Of a stretch of DNA of 64,000 nt, positions 52,699-61,391 are shown piece by piece. The DNA comes from Amoebidium appalachense (taxonomy: Eukaryota; Ichthyosporea). A program made the translations under genes and the position numbers. The stretch is taken from the NCBI GenBank assembly GCA_963693365.1, contig CAVNZM010000017.1, positions 1,054,001 to 1,118,000 on the forward strand, read 5' to 3'. Each line of letters opens with the position of its first letter. Within the stretch, counting starts at the first letter, position 1. The notes beneath the pieces were generated by a model, which saw only the letters and a list, made by a program, of their open reading frames with translations, was not told where the DNA came from and did no database searches.

Positions 52699-55637
52699 TA
52701 CCTTTCACGGATGAGCTGATAGGTCTTGGCGGTGCCGAGGTGGCCCGCAAATACGCTGTTGTGGCAAGCATCCAGCACTTGCTGCTTCACGCCGGAAGGA
52801 ATGCAGATAGTGTATGTGTCCCTTGTGCGCATGCCTTTGCGTGTGGGAACATAAATGTGGTAAAGGGTGCCATTATGCATGCGGAAGGAATCCTTCTCTA
52901 AAAGGATGCGGCGGGCGAGAGTATTGTTGTTAGGGAGGGTGTTGGTTTCCAGAAAGGTGATGATGGGAGAGAGGTCTGGATCGAGGCGTTGTTGTTGGGT
53001 TATTTCAGTGGGGTTGAGGGGGATGATTTGAGGGAGGAAGCTGTAGTAGGGACGGAGGTAGTCGGTGTTGGAGGGGAGGGGTGTGTGGCCTGGGAGGTTG
53101 GGTGTGAAGGGGGTTGTAGGGAGGGTCAGAACAGGAGCTGATGGGAGGAGGGTTGTGGGAGCGGGGGAGGGGGGGGAAGCAGGGGCCGACATGGGGGGGA
53201 GAAAGGGAGAGATAGGACAGTGGGAAGTTACCTTAGACCTGGGGGCGGCACAGTATGAGGGTGGGTGGAGGTGTGAGCATATGTAGTCGTCTGAGGGGGA
53301 ATGGTGTAGCTGATTGTGGGTGAGTAGGCTGGACCCCCCACATTCCTGGATGGGAATGATGGGGGTCGGGGGGAGCTGTGGCATGGGGAGAGGGAAGGCG
53401 GTAGCTACTAAGGGGGTGCCCGCAGCTGGAGGGGTAACTAGGCGGGGATCAGAGGTATATGGGAGGGGGTGATATCGGGAAAGCATATCGGCAAGTGTGT
53501 GCTGGAGGCCAGGACGGTGTTGGATATCGAAATCATATTCCTGTAGGATTAGGGCCCACCGCTCTAGTCGACCGTTTGGTTTGTTTTTGGTGAGGATGGC
53601 TTTGAGGGCTGAATGATCGGTGACTAAGGTGAACCGGCGACCCCAGAGGTAGGGGCGGTGGTGTTGTACAGCCCATACCATGGCTAGCCCTTCTAGATCG
53701 GTGATGCAATAGCGTTTTTGTTCATTGTGAAGAGCGCGACTAGCGTACGAGATGATGACTTCCTGCCCATCTTGTATTTGTTTGAGTACAGCCCCTAGTC
53801 CATCTACGCTTGCGTCCGTTTCAAGGATAAAAGGCTGAGAGAAGTCGGGGTGGGCGAGGATAGGCTGTGAAACTAATCGATCGCGGAGATATTCGAATGC
53901 TGTCTGGCGAGTGGGGGTCCATTCGTAATGTGAGCCAACGAGGGTGAGGTCGCGCAAAGGCTTAGCAATAACCGTGAAATTGCGAACGAATTTGCGATAA
54001 TATCCCACAATGCCTAAAAATGATTGGACCTCTTTGACTGTGTGTGGGGCCGGCCAGTTCTTGATGGCGGCCTCTACTTTTGAGGTGTCGGGTTGAATAC
54101 CTGCTTCGGAGACTTTGTGGCCTAAAAACTTAATCTCCAGCTGGGCAAAATGAGATTTTTCGAGATTGAGGACACAGCCGTGTTGATTGAAGCGCGCAAA
54201 CACTTTATCTAAGTGGATGAGGTGGTCATCCCAAGTCCGCGAAAAGATGAGGCAATCGTCTAGGTAGCAAAGCACAAAATCCCAAGTGAAGCCCTGCATT
54301 ACGAGAGACATAGCGCGTTGGAAGGTAGCGGGACCGTTTGTGACACCCATGGGCATGCAGAGCCATTCGTATAACCCAGACCAAGTGTTGAATGCTGTTT
54401 TTGGAATATCTTCTTCGGCCATAGGGATTTGGAAAAACCCGGAAGAGAGGTCGACCGCGGAGAAATATTTCGCCTTGTAGAGAGCATTAAAACAGTCGTC
54501 GATGTGGGGTAGAGGGTAGACGTCACGCTCAGTGATTTGGTTGAGTTTTCTGTAGTCGCATGTTATGCGCACGCTACCGTTCGGTTTTTTGACTAACACC
54601 ACACGCGAGGCCCACGGGCCTGTTCCGGGTCTAATTGCGCGAATGTCTAACAGCTTTTTTACCTCGGTTTCTGTAAGATCGCGTTCAGGGGGGCCTTGCC
54701 TGCCAGGATAGTGAAAGATTGGCTGGGCATTACCGGTGTTAATGCGGTGTACTATACCTAGGTTATGCATGCTGCCGGCAATTAGCTCTGTGCGTGGACG
54801 GTGTTTAAGGAGGAGGTCGATTAGGGACTGTTTTTGTAGTGGGGTGAGGTGGGCATACTGCGAGGTAGACTTGATATCTGCTATTTTCTTGCTAAGGATA
54901 TCTTCTGGCCAACCGTTCGCATATTCTAACATATCATCATCTTGGGAGTGGACATGGAGGGGGGAGGGAGACGAAGGGGGTGGGAGGGGTTGTTGGTCTG
55001 ATGATGGGGGTTGGGGGTTCGAGTTGGTTAGTGGGTTAGGCATGTTCGATTCCCAGTTAGTAGATGTCAGAGGCGTTATGGATGTGGATGTCGGGGGGGA
55101 TTTAGATGTTGGGGATGTGGATGTTGATATTGGCTGTGTGGATATCGATGTACGTGTAGTAGGTAGTGTGGCCACCATGGGAGGGGTTGGGGGGGGGGGG
55201 GGGGACGGTGTGATGAGGGGAGTGGGGCCGGGGGGCCCGGGGCTGCTGTGGGGGGGGGAAGGGCCGGGGAGGTGGGGGGGGAGAGGTGGGGGGAACGTGG
55301 GACAAGGGTGTGTGGTGGTGTACAGACGTCTAGTATGGGGTGTGTGGGAGGAAGGGTAGGGGTGGGGGTTTTCGTATGAGGTTGGGGGCATGGTGTAGGT
55401 GGTAAAGTATTTGTGTTGGAAGAGGGTGGGAGGTTGGGGGGCGCGTGCAACGGTGGGTGTAGGGGTTTTACGTGAGAGGGAGGACTCGGATGGAAAGGAA
55501 GGGGGTACGGGTGGGGGGTTGGGGTCACTAGTGGGTGGGGCTGTGGGCGAGGGCGGTGGGGGTGATGTAGCTTGAGTGGGAGGGGGCGGTGGGGGTGATG
55601 AGGCTTGGGGTGTGGGGGGGAAGGAAGTCTGAAACAT
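52476..55637 (-). CDS. Pol: reverse transcriptase, RNase H, integrase N-terminus
   Basis: A 1,053-codon ORF. A Pro/Thr/Ser-rich region (~250 residues) is followed by reverse transcriptase (VVLVKKPNGSVRITCDYRKLN, FSAVDLSSGFFQI, active-site YLDD in FVLCYLDDCLIFS) and RNase H (ETDASVDGLGAV, ITDLEGLAMVWA, VTDHSAL, HTLADMLSR). The integrase zinc-binding region (HNSVFAGH ... CTQC) comes last. The last ~30 codons are out of frame with the true continuation. All reverse-transcriptase and RNase H catalytic acids are present, so this part looks functional. Confidence 0.92.
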   Translation of the reverse strand: MFQTSFPPTPQASSPPPPPPTQATSPPPPSPTAPPTSDPNPPPVPPSFPSESSLSRKTPTPTVARAPQPPTLFQHKYFTTYTMPPTSYENPHPYPSSHTPHTRRLYTTTHPCPTFPPPLPPHLPGPSPPHSSPGPPGPTPLITPSPPPPPTPPMVATLPTTRTSISTQPISTSTSPTSKSPPTSTSITPLTSTNWESNMPNPLTNSNPQPPSSDQQPLPPPSSPSPLHVHSQDDDMLEYANGWPEDILSKKIADIKSTSQYAHLTPLQKQSLIDLLLKHRPRTELIAGSMHNLGIVHRINTGNAQPIFHYPGRQGPPERDLTETEVKKLLDIRAIRPGTGPWASRVVLVKKPNGSVRITCDYRKLNQITERDVYPLPHIDDCFNALYKAKYFSAVDLSSGFFQIPMAEEDIPKTAFNTWSGLYEWLCMPMGVTNGPATFQRAMSLVMQGFTWDFVLCYLDDCLIFSRTWDDHLIHLDKVFARFNQHGCVLNLEKSHFAQLEIKFLGHKVSEAGIQPDTSKVEAAIKNWPAPHTVKEVQSFLGIVGYYRKFVRNFTVIAKPLRDLTLVGSHYEWTPTRQTAFEYLRDRLVSQPILAHPDFSQPFILETDASVDGLGAVLKQIQDGQEVIISYASRALHNEQKRYCITDLEGLAMVWAVQHHRPYLWGRRFTLVTDHSALKAILTKNKPNGRLERWALILQEYDFDIQHRPGLQHTLADMLSRYHPLPYTSDPRLVTPPAAGTPLVATAFPLPMPQLPPTPIIPIQECGGSSLLTHNQLHHSPSDDYICSHLHPPSYCAAPRSKVTSHCPISPFLPPMSAPASPPSPAPTTLLPSAPVLTLPTTPFTPNLPGHTPLPSNTDYLRPYYSFLPQIIPLNPTEITQQQRLDPDLSPIITFLETNTLPNNNTLARRILLEKDSFRMHNGTLYHIYVPTRKGMRTRDTYTICIPSGVKQQVLDACHNSVFAGHLGTAKTYQLIRERYWWPNMYSDVYHWVSACTQCQKFKAPLPSHVHLPPLPSPPNRGKTSRSSLLLTSPSPSMVIDIFWWSFAISRTG

Positions 55638-56496
55638 CCAAGGGGGTTACTTCCAAGGTGTTGGGGGGGTGGATGTCGACGAATGGGATACAAGCAACAA
55701 CTGTGCGACGCGAGAGAGAGATGGGCTGTGGGGTGGGGTTGGAGATGGGGAGAATTTGGTGTTGGTGGGGGTGGAGGGAAAGCAAGATGCGGGGGAGCAC
55801 AATATGGTTGTATGGGGAGAGGGGAGTCGTCTGTGCGACAGCATCATGCTGGCGGTGATCGGGGTGGAGGGGTGGGGTGAGGCATGGGACATGTACGGTA
55901 GACCGAGGAGGTAATGTTATTGCACAACGCGTATACACCAGGTACATATCAGCCAAAGTGCGTAATTTATTCTGATTTGTGTTTGCAGAAGCAGATGAGG
56001 GGGTCGAAGCAGGCGAAGACGCAGTACATGGGGCGGGAGAAGATGACGACACAGGACACGGTGCAGAGGCGAGTGGCGCAGACACAGAGGGTGGGCTAGC
56101 AGGCACGTGCATGGCTTTCTGTGTGGGGGCGGGGGGGGGGGGGGGGGCCAGAGGGGGTGGGTTGGTAAATGGATCGTTCTGGTGTTGAATGTGGATGTTG
56201 GGCATGCGATTTTGGATATTGATGTTGGACATGGACATGCGATTTTGGATATCGATGTTGGACATGCGATTTTGAATATTGATGTTGGTGGTAGGCATGT
56301 TAAGGCTTTGGGGATCTTGGTTATTGGTCGGGCGGGGGGTGGGTGACCTAGCATCGGGGGTGGCGACAGGGGGTGCGGGAGGAGGGGTTGTGGGGGGGGG
56401 GGGGAGGGGCGTGCGTGTGTTGCAGCTCAGCATGGATGGCAGCGGGGGAGACGGGGGGGATGGAGAGCTTGGTGAAATTGCACGATGCAGGTGCAA
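55528..56496 (-). CDS. Pro-rich linker of the retrotransposon polyprotein
   Basis: Pro/Thr/Ser-rich frame between protease and Pol. It contains four tandem NI-x-IQNRM units (about 56,190-56,290) and a more ordered stretch (YLVYTRCAITLPPRSTVHVPCL) typical of the segment before gypsy reverse transcriptases. It overlaps both neighbours. Confidence 0.6.
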   Translation of the reverse strand: MHLHRAISPSSPSPPSPPLPSMLSCNTRTPLPPPPTTPPPAPPVATPDARSPTPRPTNNQDPQSLNMPTTNINIQNRMSNIDIQNRMSMSNINIQNRMPNIHIQHQNDPFTNPPPLAPPPPPAPTQKAMHVPASPPSVSAPLASAPCPVSSSSPAPCTASSPASTPSSASANTNQNKLRTLADMYLVYTRCAITLPPRSTVHVPCLTPPLHPDHRQHDAVAQTTPLSPYNHIVLPRILLSLHPHQHQILPISNPTPQPISLSRRTVVACIPFVDIHPPNTLEVTPLDVSDFLPPHTPSLITPTAPSHSSYITPTALAHSPTH

Positions 56497-56929
56497 GGGA
56501 GATGGGAATAGAGTAGGTGGTGCCGGCAGGGAGGAAGAGATGGAATGAGGAAAAATCTTCTATGCGTGTGTGTATGCCGCGTGCAAGGAAGCGATTCCAG
56601 AAGTCTGTGCCAAGGATGAGGGGGACAGCGAGATCAGGGGTGACATAAACGCGGTGTTTGAGAGTAATGGGTGTGTTGGTGAGGGAGATGGGGAGAATGG
56701 TTGTGCCGAGCAGGGTGAAGGGGGTGTTGTTGGCAGAGAGTGCAGTTGTGAATCGGGCTGGTGTAAGATGCATGGGATGGTGGTGGTCGCGGTTGAGGGT
56801 TTGGAGGGTTGAGAGAGGCATCACAGATATAGCAGCACCTAAATCCATGATCGAGCGGAGAGGGAGGGTGTGTGTGTTAACATTTATGAAAGTGGGGGTG
56901 GTGATCGAGGAGGGTTTATTTAGTTCCAC
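56348..56929 (-). CDS. Retrotransposon aspartic protease
   Basis: Begins in frame from upstream (the first codon is GTG, not a real start). Protease motifs: SIMDLGAAISVMP, the equivalent of the D-T/S-G-A active site but with Leu after Asp, and VPLILGTDFWNRF, the second conserved turn. D-L-G is unusual because Thr or Ser there normally stabilises the active site. Confidence 0.75.
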   Translation of the reverse strand: MELNKPSSITTPTFINVNTHTLPLRSIMDLGAAISVMPLSTLQTLNRDHHHPMHLTPARFTTALSANNTPFTLLGTTILPISLTNTPITLKHRVYVTPDLAVPLILGTDFWNRFLARGIHTRIEDFSSFHLFLPAGTTYSIPISLAPASCNFTKLSIPPVSPAAIHAELQHTHAPPPPPHNPSSRTPCRHPRC

Positions 56930-58089
56930 TTCTTCCCATGCCGTCCAATCATATTCAGAGGTGGGGTCATTGGGGTCTTTGAGAGGGGGGAGGGAGACGT
57001 TGGTGATGAGGGCATGGGTGGGATAAGCTCCTTCGTTGCAGGGGTTATGGTTGGCTTTCGAGATGCGAGGGCGGGAATGGGGGAGGTGGGAGCGAGCTGG
57101 TGGGGGTGGAGGGGGGGTGGGAGGGGGGCTGGAATGGGGAGGTTGTGAGTGTGTGTTGGGTACCGGGGAGGTAGAGGGGTTGGGGGTAGGCGCACCTGCG
57201 GCTCAGCTCCTGTGGTATCTGTGGATGCTGTGGGGGGATGGGGGAGATTGGGGGTGGGGGGGAACATACAGCCACGGTGCTGTCCATGCTGGTCGGGTGT
57301 AGCCCCAGGGGCAACGGGGGAAAAGCCCGGCGGAGGGGGGGGTGGGCCATGGGGTCCCGGGATCATGGCCACCATACGCTGGGGGTCGCTGCGCTCAGCC
57401 AAAAGGCGCTCAAGGCGCTCCCCCCTTTCACGCTCTGCCTGCAGTTGAGCCAAAAGGTCCTGTTGGTGGTTGCGCACTGCTTGGTCTCGGTCGTGTTGGA
57501 GGTTGCGCATTTCGCGCCGAAGGGACGCCAGCTCGTTGTCTTCAGGTGCGGGCAGGGCAGGAAGTGTGCGGTGGGGTGCACGAGGGGGGTAGGGGTTCGG
57601 GTTTTCGCGGGTTGTCGTGTGGCGCACGACCGGCCAACGTTTGGGGTCGTGGTCGGGGTGTCCCGGGCATCCCGCATAGTTGCGGCTGTGCTGAGTGAGG
57701 CACCGCTCGCAGTCGTAATGGTTGGCGTCAACGTGCATTTCAGCCCTCTTAGTCTGGCCGCGCCCGAGACAGATGCTGCAAGGGGGGCGACCTCCCGGTG
57801 CTCGGGTAGGGTGGGCCTGGTTGGGGGGGGGGAAGGAGAGGGGTTTGGACGTTGAAAGTGGGGGGGTAGGTGGGGTACTGGGGGAAGTGAGGGTAGGTCT
57901 GGTAGGGGAAGGGGGGCGTGCTGTTGGGGGCCGGTGGAGGGGGAAGGAGATGGTAGGGGTTGGTTTGTGGGGGGTGGTAGGTCGGGTTGGTGGGAGGAGG
58001 GTAGTGGGGGTGGGTGGTAGGGTTGGAGGTTGGGTTAGTGTTGACGTTAAACAGTGCCGGGGCGGCGCCGGTGGGACGGGCGAACGCAT
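56920..58089 (-). CDS. Gag C-terminal region with atypical zinc-binding motif
   Basis: The real reading starts near 57,820 after the G10 run, where it takes over from the upstream Gag frame. It carries PPCSICLGRG ... HYDCERCLTQHSRNYAGCPGH, a C-x2-C ... C-x2-C-x4-H-x5-C-x2-H arrangement in place of the usual CCHC knuckle. An Arg/Glu/Gln-rich probable coiled coil (RREMRNLQHDRDQAVRNHQQ and onward) and a Pro-rich tail follow. Confidence 0.65.
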   Translation of the reverse strand: MRSPVPPAPPRHCLTSTLTQPPTLPPTPTTLLPPTRPTTPHKPTPTISFPLHRPPTARPPSPTRPTLTSPSTPPTPPLSTSKPLSFPPPNQAHPTRAPGGRPPCSICLGRGQTKRAEMHVDANHYDCERCLTQHSRNYAGCPGHPDHDPKRWPVVRHTTTRENPNPYPPRAPHRTLPALPAPEDNELASLRREMRNLQHDRDQAVRNHQQDLLAQLQAERERGERLERLLAERSDPQRMVAMIPGPHGPPPPPPGFSPVAPGATPDQHGQHRGCMFPPTPNLPHPPTASTDTTGAEPQVRLPPTPLPPRYPTHTHNLPIPAPLPPPLHPHQLAPTSPIPALASRKPTITPATKELIPPMPSSPTSPSPLSKTPMTPPLNMIGRHGKKWN

Positions 58090-58675
58090 TGCCCACGCCC
58101 GGAAGGTGTGCGGTCAGCTCCGGGTTGAGAAGCATCGAACGTGCTTGCGCCCATGTCTGCCACAGCAGGGCAAAGTTGGCGCAGTCGGTGCCGGCTTCGC
58201 TGAACAGTCGGCGCCCGTGTTTGAGCTTTTTGCCGTCGTTCATGTTGACGTCCACCGTGTGGGCTGCCAGCTCGAACGCCTGTGTCCATGTCTGGGGGTT
58301 GTCGACCGTGGGGTCGTACTTGAAGCCCTTAAAGGCCGACTTATACTGTTTTTGACGAATAAGGTCGTGGAAAACGTCGAGGAAGTCTTGTTTCAACAGG
58401 GGCCAGTTGTTGTTGTAGTGTCCCTGCAGCAAGCGTGGTTGAATGGTGCTGTGGAACAAAGGGGTGGCGGTGGTGCCTAGACACTGTGGGAGCATAGTGT
58501 GGCGGTGGTTGCCTGCATAGGCTGCTCCGCTGGTCGCCTGCTCGAACGACTCAATCCACAGCGCGGCATTCTGGCTCGTTTCGTACTTCGGGAGTGCTAC
58601 GGGTGGGGCCTGTGCTAGCTGCATAGCCCGCAGCGTTGTTGACAGCTCGGTGATAGCTTGAGCTGCAGCTGCCAT
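57749..58675 (-). CDS. Gag N-terminal (capsid) region
   Basis: ATG at 58,675. The start MAAAAQAITELSTTLRAMQL, then a region with the gypsy Gag feel (ALWIESFEQATSGAAYAG, LLKQDFLDVFHDL, YKSAFKGFKYDPTVDNPQTW) and a long Pro/Tyr/Thr-rich tail. The last ~35 codons, after the C10 run, are out of frame. Confidence 0.75.
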   Translation of the reverse strand: MAAAAQAITELSTTLRAMQLAQAPPVALPKYETSQNAALWIESFEQATSGAAYAGNHRHTMLPQCLGTTATPLFHSTIQPRLLQGHYNNNWPLLKQDFLDVFHDLIRQKQYKSAFKGFKYDPTVDNPQTWTQAFELAAHTVDVNMNDGKKLKHGRRLFSEAGTDCANFALLWQTWAQARSMLLNPELTAHLPGVGNAFARPTGAAPALFNVNTNPTSNPTTHPHYPPPTNPTYHPPQTNPYHLLPPPPAPNSTPPFPYQTYPHFPQYPTYPPTFNVQTPLLPPPQPGPPYPSTGRSPPLQHLSRARPD

Positions 58676-60035
58676 GTTGACAACAAATTTTCGTAGGTCG
58701 GGGGGAATCCGTTGTGTATCCGATGGTTATCCTAGTAATCCGATGTGGTCCATGTAAACTATTAAGTATATCTCTATTTTGGGCTATCTTTTGATTGCTT
58801 CGTAGTGTGTGGGCTAGACGTGAGGCCTTGGTCACGCGGTCAAGTTGATATGTGGAATGTGGTGTTGTAGCGGGCTATCCACAGTATCCAGTTTGAATCC
58901 GCGTGAATCTGTACTGTGTTTGATGGTCTCACCGTGCGGGCTCCCTGCAAAAAACGTGGGAAGCGTACTGGGCACCACAGAGGGAGACCTTCCTACCCTG
59001 TTACCATGTAACTTACAACGTAATGAACGGGATGGCCTCGACACCGGGGACACGAGTTTGGTTTGTGTTTGTGTGAAGGAAAAAAAACTGAAGCTCCTGG
59101 CTCCGGCCCCCCCTTTTGTACTGCCGTCTTTATTGTGACGGGGGGGCTCTACGTTCCGGGGGGGTTCTTCACATATAGGGTTGCTAGGGGTGGTCGGTAT
59201 TCTACGTCACAAGGTCTTAACAATGACGTCATAGCAGATGGCCAAGCCCCCGCGCATGAGCAACACGCTACTAGGCTACTGTATACATGTAGTATATATA
59301 AACTACAGATGCGCGTGTCTTTTGGTTCGCGCCTATACTTTCCAGGCCAAAAAATAATCAAACTTTGTCTCATGGACGCGTATTCCACTGTCAATGAAAC
59401 AAATAATTGTGCCTTTTCATCATCAACTACTTAGCCACAGGTCACAGCGCGTCCGCGAGAGCTCTAGCCACTTTTTGAGCCATGACGTCACCGAAGACAG
59501 TGTCGGCCTGCCATTTCAATTTGGCCAAACACAGTTAATTCTTTGTGCCACGCTGTTTCCTAGGTACTTGAAGCTTACCAAAACCGGGATGCCTCGCTCA
59601 GCATGCAGCACATGCGTCACTTACTTTTAACTGGTTAGAAGATAACAGGTAAATTGGGGGTAGTAGGGTGCTCGGCCGTTGCTAGGGTTCTATGATTCTC
59701 CCCCCCCCCCTCCCCCCTCTCCCTCCCCCCCCCCCCCCCCCCCCTCCCCCTCCCTCCGTTCTTCCCTGTCCAAGAAGACCTTTTTTTCTGCTGAAGTCGT
59801 AGGGGGTGTGCATAAAAGTTAAAAACGCGGGGTGGGTGTTTTTTCTTTGGAGGGGGGGGGGGGGGGGGGGGGATTTGACGAAATTCCTTGTGGAGGTCAG
59901 TACGGGAAGATATTTACTTATGATTCGGTTGGTGGTAGTGCTGGTGCTTGGGGGGAGGGAGGGGGTGAGGGGGAGAAGGGAGAGAATGCGGGCGAGAGAG
60001 GGAGGGGGGGGGGGAGAGGGGGAGAGGGGGGGGGG

Positions 60036-60066
<31 letters not shown>

Positions 60067-60202
60067 GGGGGGGGAGAAGGGGGGAGAGAGAGAGAGAGGA
60101 GGGGAGAGAGAGAGAAACTCTGAGAGAAGTGGGGTTAGGGGGGGGGGGGGGGGGGGCGGGGAGGGGGAAGAGGGAGAGAGAGAGTCTGTTTGTGTGATCA
60201 TC

Positions 60203-60235
<33 letters not shown>

Positions 60236-60620
60236 TGGAAGATAGCAATGGGGGAAAGGAGATATCTAGGGAACAAGTTGAAGTTGGGACGGGACAGAGC
60301 TCGTGGGGGGGAGGAGAAGGGGCGGATGAATGGGTAAAGGGGGAGGGGGGAGGGGGAGGAGAGGGGGGATGATTGTGGTCTAAGTGTTTATTGGCAGAAT
60401 CTTGAATCCAACATGCAAGTCTGTACGGGGGTTTTTTTTTTCCTAAAAGGGGGGGGGGGGGGGGGGGGGGGGCAATAGGCAATGTTCAGATGAATGCGAG
60501 ACTGGGTGTGTGAGGTTCGCCGCCCAGGAGAGAAGGGGGGGGGGGGGGGGAAGGGGGGGAGGAGGGGGGGAGGGGGGCGGAGGGAAGGTGGAGAAGGGGG
60601 GGGGGGGAAGGTCTGCATGC

Positions 60621-60679
<59 letters not shown>

Positions 60680-60826
60680 TGTGTTCACGTGTATGTAGTG
60701 TGTGCGTGCGGGGGTGTATGTGTGTACACGTGGATGTACGTGGTGAGAGTCATTCCCCCCCGGGCCCCCGGTCCTCTCCCCCCCGCCCCCCTTTCCCCCC
60801 TCCCCCTCTCTCCCCCCCCCCCTCCC

Positions 60827-60857
<31 letters not shown>

Positions 60858-61391
60858 ATACACACACATGATGCGCGCGCAGGAACAGTTACACAACCGA
60901 ACACATAATTAACGCAGGCATGAACCAGCGCGCACACAGCTAGCACTAAGAATTCGAAGACTAATAAACAAGGAAAACAGTGCTGCAAGCAGATGCTTTC
61001 GAACGTACTGAGTCTCACCATGTACTAATATACCGCCACTTGTTTTCAACTCAGACTACACCAACCCTAACTATACCTACTAACTCTGTAGTAAGAGAGA
61101 TAGCCTAGAAGTTCAACGTCATGCATAACTGTATAATGCGAACTTCCGAAGGCAGCCCAGGCCGAGTAACTTCAGTAAAAGCATGTACATGGTGTAACAC
61201 TATAGCAGCATCATAAATAGTTTTGTGACCGGGTACAACAGTAACTGTCATAGCAGTTACTGTAGTTGTGTTGCAATAGGGGTGTAGCATGTGAGAGGGT
61301 CACCGGACGGAGGAGGGGGACAGGGTGGGGGAGGAGGGGGGGGGAGGGGGGGGGGGTTTGGCCCGGTAGGGGGGTGGGGGGAGGGGGAGAG
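58676..61391. other. Region 5' of the retrotransposon: spacer, then simple repeats
   Basis: 58,676-59,640 should hold the element's leader and 5' LTR, but no partner copy lets me draw its limits. From 59,700 there are C, G and GA tracts (59,990-60,225), a GT repeat (60,625-60,692) and C/CA (60,770-60,867). 60,880-61,290 is ordinary DNA without a gene. Confidence 0.5.

Larger units (their letters stand above)
51841..58675 (-). mobile_element. Ty3/gypsy-type LTR retrotransposon, internal region
   Basis: Minus-strand order Gag, zinc-binding region, protease, reverse transcriptase, RNase H, integrase, which is the Ty3/gypsy order. Coding sense is spread over six overlapping ORFs because the frame changes five times. 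Each overlap holds a G run on the plus strand (57,823; 56,985; 56,392; 55,614; 52,622). The 3' end is cut at 51,840 by the short LTR element. I could not identify the element's own LTRs on either side. Confidence 0.85.
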
